Assembly (NCBI RefSeq): GCF_003601975.1
Contig: NZ_QZWZ01000047.1
Location: forward strand, 1 to 43,938
DNA from: Mesorhizobium waimense
GTDB lineage: Bacteria > Pseudomonadota > Alphaproteobacteria > Rhizobiales > Rhizobiaceae
Length of the DNA: 43,938 nt
Reading direction: 5' to 3'
In this document: positions 17,711 to 26,084 of the stretch, piece by piece
Numbering within the stretch: position 1 is the stretch's first letter
Layout of the letters: each line of letters begins with the position of its first letter
Notes under the pieces: model-generated
Databases searched by the model: none
The model's input: the letters and a program-made list of their open reading frames with translations, nothing else
What the model was told of the DNA's origin: nothing
Program-made: the position numbers and the translations under genes

Positions 17711-18604
17711 TTATTGGGCGACCGCCTTGACGGTTTCCTTAGCCTGAAGCTCGGCAAGCATCTGCTCGTCGGTCTTCATGATGCCGAAGTCGAGCAGCAT
17801 GTCCTCGAGCTCCTCCATGGTGATCGGGGTCGGGACGGTGCCCTGGCCGGAATTGCCATGAATCTTCTCGGCCAGTGCGCGGTATTCCCCCGCCTGCTTG
17901 GAGTTCGGCGCGTACTGGATGACTGACATCTTCCTGAGCTCAGCGTGCTGAACGATGTTGTCGCGCGGCACAAAATGGATGAGCTTGGAATTGAGCTTGG
18001 CGGCCAGTGCTTCGGCAAGGTCGAGCTCGCGGTCGGTTTGGCGTTCGTTGCAGATCAGGCCGCCGAGCCGCACGCCGCCCGAATGGGCATATTTCAGGAT
18101 GCCCTTGGCGATGTTGTTGGCGGCATAAAGCGCCATCATCTCGCCGGACATGACGATGTAGATTTCCTGCGCCTTGTTCTCGCGGATCGGCATCGCGAAG
18201 CCGCCGCACACGACATCGCCGAGCACGTCGTAGGATACATAGTCCATATCGTCATAGGCGCCGTTCTCCTCAAGGAAGTTGATCGAGGTGATGACGCCGC
18301 GGCCGGCGCAGCCGACACCCGGCTCGGGGCCGCCGGACTCCACGCACTTGATGCCTTTGTAGCCGACCTTGAGCACATCCTCGAGTTCGAGGTCTTCAAC
18401 CGAGCCTTCCTGCGCCGCGAGATGTAGGACCGTATCCTGCGCCTTTGCGTTCAGGATCAGGCGGGTGGAGTCGGCTTTGGGGTCACAGCCGACGATAAGG
18501 ATCTTCTGCCCGAGGTCGACAAGTGCGGCGAGTGTATTCTGGGAGGTGGTGGATTTGCCGATCCCCCCTTTGCCGTAGAATGCGATCTGACGCAGACCTG
18601 ACAT
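17711..18604 (-). CDS. nifH: nitrogenase iron protein (dinitrogenase reductase)
   Basis: 297 residues from the ATG at 18604, with AAGGAA ten bases upstream; the longer frame to 18628 is not used. The P-loop is FYGKGGIGKSTTSQN near residue 11. Cluster Cys residues are in GVGCAGRGVI (the Arg here is the classical ADP-ribosylation site) and VVCGGFAMPIREN. The C-terminus (LQAKETVKAVAQ) is of rhizobial type. The dimer passes electrons to NifDK with ATP hydrolysis. It is the first gene of the nif transcript behind a NifA/RpoN promoter. Confidence 0.99.
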   Translation of the reverse strand: MSGLRQIAFYGKGGIGKSTTSQNTLAALVDLGQKILIVGCDPKADSTRLILNAKAQDTVLHLAAQEGSVEDLELEDVLKVGYKGIKCVESGGPEPGVGCAGRGVITSINFLEENGAYDDMDYVSYDVLGDVVCGGFAMPIRENKAQEIYIVMSGEMMALYAANNIAKGILKYAHSGGVRLGGLICNERQTDRELDLAEALAAKLNSKLIHFVPRDNIVQHAELRKMSVIQYAPNSKQAGEYRALAEKIHGNSGQGTVPTPITMEELEDMLLDFGIMKTDEQMLAELQAKETVKAVAQ

Positions 18605-18690
18605 GTAGCGTTCCTTCCTTCTTTTCACCCATCGCGGCTGCCCGCGACATGAATGCCGGCCGGCAGCTCTCGCCGCCTCGTACTCAAGGT

Positions 18691-18706
18691 TTCAAGACTC
18701 GTGCCA
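18691..18706 (-). promoter_or_regulatory. sigma-54 (-24/-12) promoter of nifH
   Basis: On the minus strand the sequence TGGCACGAGTCTTGAA matches TGGCACG-N4-TTGCW except that the -12 dinucleotide is GA, not GC. It lies about 90 bases upstream of the nifH ATG and about 90 bases downstream of a perfect NifA site. The off-consensus -12 element would be expected to weaken closed-complex formation and make NifA more limiting. Confidence 0.8.
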
Positions 18707-18796
18707 ACTTGCCTGATGGGGTCGAAGAAGAATTTCGTGGTTGCTTTTCAGCTATTTAGCCTAAGGACAAAACAAGAGATTGGCCAAACACGCCTG

Positions 18797-18812
18797 TGTC
18801 GTGGACCCGACA
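18797..18812. promoter_or_regulatory. NifA upstream activator sequence
   Basis: TGT-CGTGGACCCG-ACA is an exact TGT-N10-ACA NifA binding site. Its distance to the -24 element (about 90 bases) is normal for DNA-looping activation of nifH. Confidence 0.85.
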
Positions 18813-18828
18813 AAGGCGACAGAAGGTG

Positions 18829-19289
18829 GCAGATGGCGTAAAAGAGACGAGATCGTAAATCGTCGCGCGTCGGGCATATTGATGACAACGGGTCGCGAAT
18901 TCAGGCAGCAGCGAGGTGAGCAATCTGCGCTGTGGCCAGGGCGAGGCGGGGAACGGTAGCGGCGATAAGCGGATTGGGGCCATCCTGTATATGCACGCTT
19001 CATCGTACAAATTCGTCAGCCCTCTCTTAATTTTACGATGCCCAACGGCATGCCCGACGTCGTGCCGGTGCGGCGACAGAAGGTCGAGCATGCCTTCGGC
19101 GAGGACTGGATGGAGCTATGTCACCTGCTCACTTGCCAGCTACCAACATCAAAACCACATCCTCGCCTAAAACGGGTAACCGCCATCCTTGGCGCGCCGA
19201 TCTCGATGAGCCGCCTGAACCCTCAAATCATGTGGGCGCCAAGAGGAAAACGCTGCCGTACCGGTCTCACAGATCTTGACCGCGATAGG
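18829..19289. other. non-coding or decayed stretch upstream of nifH
   Basis: No recognisable gene, RNA or element was found. The open frames here are short and lack protein-like composition. Confidence 0.4.
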
Positions 19290-19496
19290 TTACCAGCGGC
19301 GGGTTCGAAAATGGAAATAGAAGGCTACGCCTACCGCGAATACGGTGCCGACAGTCGCGATGATCTGACCGATGGCGGATAGACTTCCGCCGCCTCCGCT
19401 GCCGTCATTGGGAAATAGATTTGTTGTGAAAGCGCATATTACCGCAACGATTGCGGCGGGCACGCTATAGTCGAGAACGAGCCGGGCCAACTCCAT
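19290..19496 (-). CDS. possible small two-helix membrane protein
   Basis: From the ATG at 19496 the frame gives 68 residues: MELARLVLDYSVPAAIVAVICAF (helix 1), a Gly-rich loop NDGSGGGGS, then AIGQIIATVGTVFAVGVAFYF (helix 2) and HFRTRRW. The layout looks like a real small membrane protein, but there is no clear ribosome-binding site and no recognised family. Confidence 0.35.
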   Translation of the reverse strand: MELARLVLDYSVPAAIVAVICAFTTNLFPNDGSGGGGSLSAIGQIIATVGTVFAVGVAFYFHFRTRRW

Positions 19497-19521
19497 AAGC
19501 GACGACGCTACTTGTCTGTGG

Positions 19522-19562
19522 TCAGGATTGTCAGAGTTTAATCCTCTCTCGCAGCACCATTC
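19522..19562 (+). other. tRNA 3'-end-like fragment (possible attachment site)
   Basis: The sequence can be read as a T-arm (CAGAG, seven-base loop TTTAATC, CTCTC) followed by a seven-base acceptor strand TCGCAGC, discriminator A and CCA. No matching 5' acceptor half is present upstream. A partial tRNA 3' end about 80 bases before an integrase start is the usual layout of an att site in an integrative element. The loop has T where tRNAs have an invariant C, so it is diverged, and the amino acid identity cannot be told. Confidence 0.45.
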
Positions 19563-19639
19563 CAAGCCATTGAAATCGCTCAACGTCTTGCGTTGTAAGG
19601 ACTTTTCAACCGCTCCACTAGTACACAGGAGCGGTACAC

Positions 19640-20047
19640 ATGGTCCTTCGCATGAATCATCCTTGGCCACATCCGGACTCCGGTATCTACTGGTATCGCA
19701 AGCGCGTTCCCGAGCGGCTGAAGCCGCTGGTCGGAAAGACGGAGGAGAGGATTTCCCTCCGAACGCGCGACCCTGAACAGGCCAGGATCGAGTTCGCCCG
19801 CGTTTGTCTTGAAGTGCAGCAGCGTTGGCGGGAGCTTTCCGCAGGCCCCCGCAGCCTTAGCGAAAGGCAGGCTGCTGGCCTCGCGGGAGAAATCTACGAT
19901 GCCATGGTCAAGGAGCATGGGGACAACCCATCGCGCATGCCCGGCCGCAGCTTGGCGCTCATGCTGGACCAAGCCGCGTTGCGACGGGGCTCAGTGCGGA
20001 TGATTCCCTTACCCGATAAACGGCCAAGTGTTGCAGGGACGGTTTAG
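19640..20047 (+). pseudogene. tyrosine-type integrase, N-terminal part only
   Basis: The frame opens with HPDSGIYWYRKRVPERLKPLVGKTEE, then ISLRTRDPEQARIEFARVCLEVQQRW, which is the N-terminal arm-type DNA-binding region of DUF6538-type phage integrases. It stops at 135 residues, whereas complete proteins have 350 or more, and no catalytic Arg/His/Tyr region follows. It is a remnant of an integrative element. The adjoining tRNA-like end and the defence genes downstream support this. Confidence 0.75.
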
Positions 20048-20259
20048 CGTTTTGTCGGCCCGATTGGCTTGTCGTCGTCAGGGTCCGTCGAGGTCGCGAC
20101 AACAGGTTCGTCCGGAGCGGGCGGCATCAACAACTCGTCGCCTCGCCTCGTCCATTCCGGAGTCAGCTTCAGGATTTTCCGTTGGCGAAGCGACGCAGGA
20201 ATTTCCTTACCGCTTGTTGTTCCCGGAGGAGGAAGCGCGTCAGAAATTTCCTTTTCCAA
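20044..20259 (-). CDS. hypothetical small protein, possibly frameshifted
   Basis: A 71-residue frame (EISDALPPPGTTSGKEIPAS, RKILKLTPEWTRRGDELLMPP) with an acidic tail DPDDDKPIGPTKR. A better translation start lies at about 20302 (GGAGGG before an ATG, giving MADDLSQKLELARAIWKRKF), but that is in another frame. One frameshift near 20240 would join them into a protein of roughly 85 residues. No family was recognised. Confidence 0.3.
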   Translation of the reverse strand: MEKEISDALPPPGTTSGKEIPASLRQRKILKLTPEWTRRGDELLMPPAPDEPVVATSTDPDDDKPIGPTKR

Positions 20260-20319
20260 ATCGCCCGCGCCAGTTCCAACTTCTGAGAAAGATCATCGGC
20301 CATATCGTCCCTCCGGTTT

Positions 20320-20733
20320 TTGAATCCTCCGGTTTTGCCGATCATTCCATGGCCGAGATTTCAGCTCCCCGTCATCATTCTCGCGCGGGCTGCTGTCGGC
20401 TCCGAGGGAATGCTGCCGTTCCCGCCGCCACCTGCTGATATTGAGTATGCGGCTGCATTCACTGCGATAGTCCAACAGCATCATGCGGAGGATTTGGAAG
20501 CTCCAATTGAAATAGTCGTAGACGAGATCGATGCCATTGTTGGACCTGCACTCGGTCTGTCGTTTGAAGATGTCGCGTCAATCCGTCGTGAGCTGACCGA
20601 AGATCCATTTTTGAAAAACATAAAGCCTCGTTATCCTGCTTCAGCCACACGTATTCATGGTTATAGGACAGGCCTTGATAGTTCCGAGCGTCACATTAGC
20701 TCGGCAAAAATCGTTGGATTTCTCAAGAAATAA
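20320..20733 (+). CDS. hypothetical protein, possible remnant of a larger accessory protein
   Basis: The part from about residue 31 is protein-like: LPFPPPPADIEYAAAFTAIV, then EIVVDEIDAIVGPALGLSFEDVASIRRELTEDPFLKNIKPRYP and RIHGYRTGLDSSERH. The tail layout resembles the C-termini of some large DNA methylase-type proteins, where a helical target-recognition region is followed by such an end. This is only an impression. The upstream 90 bases do not look coding, so the gene may be cut. It precedes the SIR2 gene by about 110 bases. Confidence 0.4.
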   Translation: MNPPVLPIIPWPRFQLPVIILARAAVGSEGMLPFPPPPADIEYAAAFTAIVQQHHAEDLEAPIEIVVDEIDAIVGPALGLSFEDVASIRRELTEDPFLKNIKPRYPASATRIHGYRTGLDSSERHISSAKIVGFLKK

Positions 20734-20845
20734 AGTATCGGACAGTACCCAATTTACCCTTGGAAAAGCTGGCTATGGCGTTTCCTTATCGATGAGGGGG
20801 GTGTAGAGCCCAAGTCAAGTTTAACAAGTATCTCGGGGGGAGATC

Positions 20846-21883
20846 TTGAATCTGCACGACCTAAAGTCGCTGTTGCAGCGGCATTTCAGCGATGGGCTTG
20901 TGACCATCGTCGGGTCAGGCTTGTCTTGCGCTGAGGGTCTGCCAGGCATGGCCGAAATCGCGCAACATCTTCAGGCTGTAATAGTAGACGATCTCACCCC
21001 CTTCGATGCAGAACAATGGGCGGTTCTTAGCCCACTCATCGCTGACAAGGGACTGGAGGCCGCTTTATTGGAAGTGGCCCCAACTCCAGCACTGGAAACG
21101 GCAATCGTTGCGCGGACGGGGCAGTTTATCGCAAATCGGGAGCGCGAAATCGTCGAGGAGGTCTTTGCAAAGACCAGAACGCTGCGGTTCACGCGACTGT
21201 TGGCGCATCTCCTTAAGCCGGATAGCGGCGCACCAATCATAACCACGAATTACGACCGATTGATCGAGATTGCCGCCGAAGAAGCAGGACTTGGCGTGGA
21301 TACGATGTTTGTCGGCCAGTTTGCAGGCATCCTCAATGAACATGAAAGTCGTCTCGGCTTTTGTCGCGAAGTGACCCTCCGCGGAAAGCAGGTTCAATGG
21401 AGATACCGCCAGCGGGTGAATGTGTTTAAGCCGCATGGCAGTCTCGATTGGTACCATCGAGACGGTCGGCCAGTGCGCTATGCTGGCGATTTGACATCGC
21501 CACGTCTGATCATAACTCCTGGATTGAATAAGTTCCGCAATGGCTACGAGAGCCCTTTTGATCGGCATCGAGAGAGGGCGAATTCTGCAATCGATCGCGC
21601 GAGCCGTTTTCTGATCATTGGCTACGGGTTCAACGACGATCACCTCGAAACTCACCTCACGCCTCGTATTCGCAGCGGTGTTCCGACGCTGTTGCTGACG
21701 CGCGGGTTGTCTCCCAACGCGATGAAACTCGTTGAAGAGTGTCCGAACGTAGTAGCGATTCAGCACGCCGTCGTCGGAGGCAGTCAAGGTTCATCGGTGT
21801 TTGTGGATAGGGCGGAAATGCAAGTACCGGACCTCGCCCTTTGGGAACTGAACTCCTTCATTTCTGAGGTGCTTGAACCATGA
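20846..21883 (+). CDS. SIR2-like NADase-type defence effector
   Basis: 345 residues from a TTG codon preceded by GGGGGGAG, a strong site five bases away. The N-terminal SIR2 fold shows VTIVGSGLSCAEGLPGM (NAD-binding GxG-S, residues 22-36), PIITTNYDRLIE (Asn135), VFKPHGSLDWYH (His197), and FLIIGYGFNDDH. These are the catalytic and NAD-contacting positions of SIR2 domains in phage-defence proteins, which hydrolyse NAD+ when triggered. The stop overlaps the next start (ATGA), so it is co-translated with the HerA gene. The pair matches the known SIR2-HerA (Nezha) system. Base composition is lower in GC than the nif genes, as expected for transferred DNA. Confidence 0.88.
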   Translation: MNLHDLKSLLQRHFSDGLVTIVGSGLSCAEGLPGMAEIAQHLQAVIVDDLTPFDAEQWAVLSPLIADKGLEAALLEVAPTPALETAIVARTGQFIANREREIVEEVFAKTRTLRFTRLLAHLLKPDSGAPIITTNYDRLIEIAAEEAGLGVDTMFVGQFAGILNEHESRLGFCREVTLRGKQVQWRYRQRVNVFKPHGSLDWYHRDGRPVRYAGDLTSPRLIITPGLNKFRNGYESPFDRHRERANSAIDRASRFLIIGYGFNDDHLETHLTPRIRSGVPTLLLTRGLSPNAMKLVEECPNVVAIQHAVVGGSQGSSVFVDRAEMQVPDLALWELNSFISEVLEP

Positions 21884-23628
21884 CCGAAGCCGCATTGCAG
21901 TTTTCCGATGGCGACCGAATTGGGCGTGTCGCCTCCGTCGATACCAGCCGTGTTGCAGTCGATGTCACCAATTCGGTCCTGCTCACCCGCATTGGCATAG
22001 GCCAACTCGTTGCCATTCGGGGGGCGACTGAGAGGGAGTACCTGATTGCGATGACAGAGCGGGTTACGCGCAGCATGCGCGAGGAACTGCCTGCGCAGGG
22101 CAGTGACGACGAGACTGGCGCACTTCTCGCCGCAGTGCCGACCGACATTCTGCAAGGTGTCCTTATAGGCACATTCCGAACTGTCGAAGGGGCGAAGATA
22201 AATACATTCAAACGAGGTGCCGACAGCTTCCCGCAGATTGATCGTGAATGCTACGTGATCGAAAGCCTAAACCTACAAAGGTTTATGGGAATCTTGGGTG
22301 CGGGATTCTCCGAAGACGAACGGCTAAAGCTAGGTGTCTTCGTTGCTGATCGTTCGGCCGATGCCATTGCCAGCGGCGACAAGTTTTTCCAGCGCCATGC
22401 CGCAATCCTCGGCAGTACAGGGTCAGGAAAGAGTTGGGCCGTCGCACTGATCCTTGAACGCGCAGCCAAGCTCAAATTCCCAAATATCATCGTATTCGAC
22501 ATGCATGGGGAATACGCACCTTTAGCGGACAAAGCCGCTGGCGGATTCGCCGAGCGTTTCCGCATCGCTGGTCCAGGCGATCTTGAGAAACCCGGGGATG
22601 ATGTCCTGTTTCTTCCGTACTGGCTGCTCAACCGCGACGAAATGTTGTCGATGATCCTCGATCGCAGCGATCAGAATGCGCCAAATCAGGCTTCACGCTT
22701 CACGCTACACGTTCGCAATCTGAAAGGGCGAACGTTGGATAACGAGGGCAAAGCCAGCGTGAAGAAAACTTTCACCGTGGATTCGCCTATCCCATACAAC
22801 GTAAGAGAATTGTTCGGATTATTAGATGCTGACAACAGCACCAAGGGAATGGGCAAGACGGGTCCTATTAAGGGTGAATGGGAGGATAAGCTGACCCGCT
22901 TCCTTTCACGTCTGGAAGCCAAATTAGATGATCGACGCTACGGATTCATGTTCGCGCCCTCAGAAGCAGCCTCTAGTTACGACTGGCTTGCAAAACAGGC
23001 GCTGAAGCTTCTGAGTGCCGGAGATGGATCTGGAATCAAGATCATCGACTTTTCGGAGGTACCTGCGGATGTGCTACCTGTCGTAACTGGCACGCTCGCT
23101 CGGCTCCTGTATGATGTCCAGTTCTGGATGGGTGGGAAAGCGCGCACACCAGTCACCCTGCTTTGCGACGAGGCGCATCTGTACCTTCCTGTTCGCGACG
23201 ATGCCGATGCCGTGCAACGGCAGGCGCTGGGTTCTTTCGAGCGCATCGCAAAGGAGGGACGAAAGTACGGCTTCTCTCTGCTGGTGGTGAGCCAGCGACC
23301 CTCGGACGTAAGTCGAACGATCCTCAGTCAGTGCAACAATTTTCTTGCGTTGCGGCTTACCAATGAGACTGACCAAGGTGTGATCAAGCGTCTCATGCCG
23401 GATTCGTTAGCTGGCCTCACGAGCATCCTTCCCTTGCTTGACGTAGGGGAGGCGCTTTTGCTCGGGGACGCAGTACTGTTACCCACCCGAATTCGGCTTG
23501 ATGTTCCAAAGATCAGGCCGGACAGCGCGACGCGCGATTTCTGGACCGAATGGGGCTCGGTGAGGCCAGATGTCGCTGCGATAACAGCAGCGGTGGAATG
23601 CCTACGTAGCCAATCACGCAGAGAATGA
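21880..23628 (+). CDS. HerA-like hexameric ATPase (DUF87) of a SIR2-HerA system
   Basis: 582 residues. An N-terminal HAS-barrel-like region (SDGDRIGRVASVDTSRVAVDV, VGQLVAIRG-type) is followed by the RecA-like motor. Walker A is GSTGSGKS at residues 178-185 and Walker B is LLCDEAHLYL with Asp430 and Glu431. RKYGFSLLVVSQRPSDVSRTILSQCNNFLALRLTN is the sensor and arginine-finger region typical of HerA. HerA rings assemble with the SIR2 partner into one large complex in known systems, and the ATPase regulates NAD+ hydrolysis. It overlaps the SIR2 gene by four bases. All motifs look intact. Confidence 0.92.
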   Translation: MTEAALQFSDGDRIGRVASVDTSRVAVDVTNSVLLTRIGIGQLVAIRGATEREYLIAMTERVTRSMREELPAQGSDDETGALLAAVPTDILQGVLIGTFRTVEGAKINTFKRGADSFPQIDRECYVIESLNLQRFMGILGAGFSEDERLKLGVFVADRSADAIASGDKFFQRHAAILGSTGSGKSWAVALILERAAKLKFPNIIVFDMHGEYAPLADKAAGGFAERFRIAGPGDLEKPGDDVLFLPYWLLNRDEMLSMILDRSDQNAPNQASRFTLHVRNLKGRTLDNEGKASVKKTFTVDSPIPYNVRELFGLLDADNSTKGMGKTGPIKGEWEDKLTRFLSRLEAKLDDRRYGFMFAPSEAASSYDWLAKQALKLLSAGDGSGIKIIDFSEVPADVLPVVTGTLARLLYDVQFWMGGKARTPVTLLCDEAHLYLPVRDDADAVQRQALGSFERIAKEGRKYGFSLLVVSQRPSDVSRTILSQCNNFLALRLTNETDQGVIKRLMPDSLAGLTSILPLLDVGEALLLGDAVLLPTRIRLDVPKIRPDSATRDFWTEWGSVRPDVAAITAAVECLRSQSRRE

Positions 23629-23787
23629 ACTTGGGGTAACACTCCCACCTCCGCGTCCGGCAACCATAGAGGCGCAGGTAGTGAACGCAATCGCACCGCC
23701 ATGTAAGGACCCCCAATTTCCGCGTGTCCATTTACCGTTCTTGAAGGGCATCATGCATAGGGATACGAGAAGGAGAACATTGCATCG

Positions 23788-24081
23788 ATGGACCAGACCA
23801 AGCAGACAGACGAATTCGCCGCCGCTCTGAAACGATTGAGCGACAGGGCCAGCGAACTTAAGTTCGCGTCCTTTTTCCCGGCCGCAACCTTCACGCCGAA
23901 GAAGCAGGAAGCCGAGGCGATGAAGGTTGGCTATGAGCTCATCCAGCTTGTCGAAGCTGCCAACGCGGCCGGACGGCCCGAGATTTCCGCCAAGGCCCTC
24001 AAGTCCGCGAAGGTGGTGCGCGACATGTCCTTGAAAGCGAGAGCGCAGATGCCGAAGCGCAAGCGGAAGACATCTGCCTAG
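23788..24081 (+). CDS. small helical protein, paralogue 1 of a tandem pair
   Basis: 97 residues (LKRLSDRASELKFASFFPAATFTPKKQEAEAMKVGYELIQLVEAANAAGRPEISAKALKSA, ending in a basic tail KRKRKT). It aligns over its whole core with the gene at 24240: both have LKRL-x-x-R, a ...FP... turn, then two helices around VG.(E/K)L(I/M)..V.AA...GR. AAGGAG lies upstream of the ATG. It is not similar to any family I recognise. It follows the HerA gene by 160 bases on the same strand. Confidence 0.6.
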   Translation: MDQTKQTDEFAAALKRLSDRASELKFASFFPAATFTPKKQEAEAMKVGYELIQLVEAANAAGRPEISAKALKSAKVVRDMSLKARAQMPKRKRKTSA

Positions 24082-24239
24082 TCATCAATGAAGGGGCAAA
24101 CCAGAGCTGGCGCTCGCGCCGCCTAGTTGCCGTAGGCAAGCGAACCAAGGACGGGCTCGGCATTTTTGCCGAGAATGCCGCCCTTTCTCCCGCAGCCGAG
24201 ACCTGGTCCATAAGGCAGGCAAACAACCGGAGAACGGGA

Positions 24240-24530
24240 ATGAGGAAACTTGCAGCGCCGATCAAAGACCTGCCCAGAACCCTCAAGCGCCTGCAGGAGA
24301 GGGGGTCTTCTCTTGCCACGGTGGCCTTACTCTTCCCCGATCCGGCTTGGACTCTGGATGAGTTGGAGGCCGCCGGGGCGGAGGTCGGTCGTAAGCTGAT
24401 GGAAGTGATGGCCGCTGCGGAGGGTGTGGGAAGGTTCGACATCGCGAAGGAGGCCAGGGACTCCGCCGACCTGATGCAAGCCATGATTGATCGGGTGCAA
24501 GCGCGGCTAACGGCTTTCCGACCCTTGTGA
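24240..24530 (+). CDS. small helical protein, paralogue 2 of a tandem pair
   Basis: 96 residues (LPRTLKRLQERGSSLATVALLFPDPAWTLDELEAAGAEVGRKLMEVMAAAEGVGRFDIAKEARDS). GGAG lies eight bases before the ATG. It is a diverged duplicate of the protein at 23788. The same frame is open back to about 24070 with protein-like residues but no start codon, so a lost or shifted 5' part is possible. Function unknown. Confidence 0.6.
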   Translation: MRKLAAPIKDLPRTLKRLQERGSSLATVALLFPDPAWTLDELEAAGAEVGRKLMEVMAAAEGVGRFDIAKEARDSADLMQAMIDRVQARLTAFRPL

Positions 24531-24796
24531 ATGAGCCACAACACTGGTACACAGAGCGCCTTCAGCGGCGGCTGAAACCCTTGATTCCCAAGGCTCGCAG
24601 GGGCGTTTGAGCGGAGTTCCGCCGTTTATCCGGCAGAACGGGACTGTCGAGCCTTCATCCCTTCTTGGTCGTGGTTTGGCCAGCGAAACGACCCTCGTAA
24701 CCGCGAACGGGGGTACCAAGGGTCTGCTCGAAAATGAGCGCTCACTGGCAGCCATCACTGGCAGCTGCGATATGCTTTACGAATCTCGGTGTGATC

Positions 24797-25978
24797 TTAC
24801 CGCGTGAGCATGGCGGAAATGCCATGGCGGACGAAGGGGAGATACTGGGCAAAGCGAAGCCCGACATGTCTTGCAACCCGTGCCGCTGGGTGCTCGCCTG
24901 AGTATAGTCCGATAAGGATATTCGTGGCATGATAGATCGGTGCCGCCGATAGGCGCAGGCAGCTTTCGTATTTGTGAAGCAAATCGGGATCGGCAATGTC
25001 GCGACGGTCGCGACATGCTGTCAGGATTCCATTTGCGAGTTGCTTCTGCCCGCTGAGGCCGATGTTGAAGCCATGCGCGGTCACTGGGTGCATGCCGATG
25101 GCGGCATCGCCAACAAGTGCGGCGCTTGGAGCGCAGAACTTGTGCGCCCACGTCGTGACCAGCGCATAGCTGTGGCGGGTGCTTGCCAGGCTCATTTTTC
25201 CGAGGCGCCCTCGACACCGGTCCGTCAATTCCTTCAGGAACAAATCGTCGTCGAAAGCAATCAGTCTGTCGGCCTGGTTTGAGGGCAAGGTGAGAAGCAG
25301 CGACGACACGCCTTGGGTGAGCGGCAACATCGCTATCGTCTGACGGTGATCGAACCATTCGACTGCGATCTGGTGATGGAGGCGCTCGTGCCTCACCCGG
25401 CAAATCAGCATCGATTTGCCGAGCTGATTGATATCGGCGCCGATGCCGAGCAGGTCGCGCGTGGGGGACAAACGCGAATCCGCTGCAACGAGAAGCCGAG
25501 CGGTCAATTGCCTGCCGTCAGAGAGCGTTATGACCGCACCTTCGTGGCTGTTTGTTGCATGGACGACCGCGTGGCCGCACAGCAGCTGGGCATGATCCTG
25601 CAAGCGTATGATCTTGAACAGGGCGTCGCGGATCCGACAATTTGGCACCAGAACCCCGAGCGGCTCGCGAGATCGGCTGGGCGAATCGAAGCGCAGCGTG
25701 AAGGGGCTCGATCCATTGAGCACGCGCGCGCCTTGAAGGGGTGATTTGTCCGAAGCGGGGATGGCATCCCAGGCGCCGAGCTCGCGAAGGATTGCAATCG
25801 AAGCGTTGGTCAGCGCGATCTCGCGACCGTCGAAAGCCGGATTGGCCAGCCTTTCCAGGGGCTGCTTTTCGACGACGGCCACCTTGAGTTGGCTCCGGGC
25901 AAGCGATGTGGCGAAGGAAAGCCCGACCGGCCCGGCTCCGATGACGACGATGTCAAATGTCTCGTGGGAGCCAGCCAT
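24797..25978 (-). CDS. UbiH/UbiM-like FAD-dependent ubiquinone-biosynthesis hydroxylase
   Basis: 393 residues from the ATG at 25978; the frame upstream is not protein-like. The Rossmann motif is FDIVVIGAGPVGLSFA near residue 7. The FAD/substrate block is FDGREIALTNASIAILRELGAWD, and the second FAD motif is AALVGDAAIGMHPVTAHGFNIGLSG near residue 290. This is the UbiH/VisC/COQ6 family, and the short C-terminus with the HPVTAHGFN variant fits the UbiM subgroup, which can hydroxylate several ring positions. A dedicated quinone hydroxylase on a symbiosis island may serve microaerobic respiration; that is inference. Confidence 0.85.
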   Translation of the reverse strand: MAGSHETFDIVVIGAGPVGLSFATSLARSQLKVAVVEKQPLERLANPAFDGREIALTNASIAILRELGAWDAIPASDKSPLQGARVLNGSSPFTLRFDSPSRSREPLGVLVPNCRIRDALFKIIRLQDHAQLLCGHAVVHATNSHEGAVITLSDGRQLTARLLVAADSRLSPTRDLLGIGADINQLGKSMLICRVRHERLHHQIAVEWFDHRQTIAMLPLTQGVSSLLLTLPSNQADRLIAFDDDLFLKELTDRCRGRLGKMSLASTRHSYALVTTWAHKFCAPSAALVGDAAIGMHPVTAHGFNIGLSGQKQLANGILTACRDRRDIADPDLLHKYESCLRLSAAPIYHATNILIGLYSGEHPAARVARHVGLRFAQYLPFVRHGISAMLTR

Positions 25979-26084
25979 CAGCGTGCCGCCATCGCGTCGG
26001 CCGTCCCGGCGAGATACTGCCTGGGGAGAGCCGCAAGCGCGGCTCGATTGAGCTGCTTTTCCAATGCCCGCCCCAGCCTTTTGG

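Noticed and set aside
16259..17926. Very long plus-strand open frame of 555 codons across nifD
   Set aside because: It is the antisense shadow of nifD, whose protein is unmistakable; long antisense frames are common in GC-rich genes.
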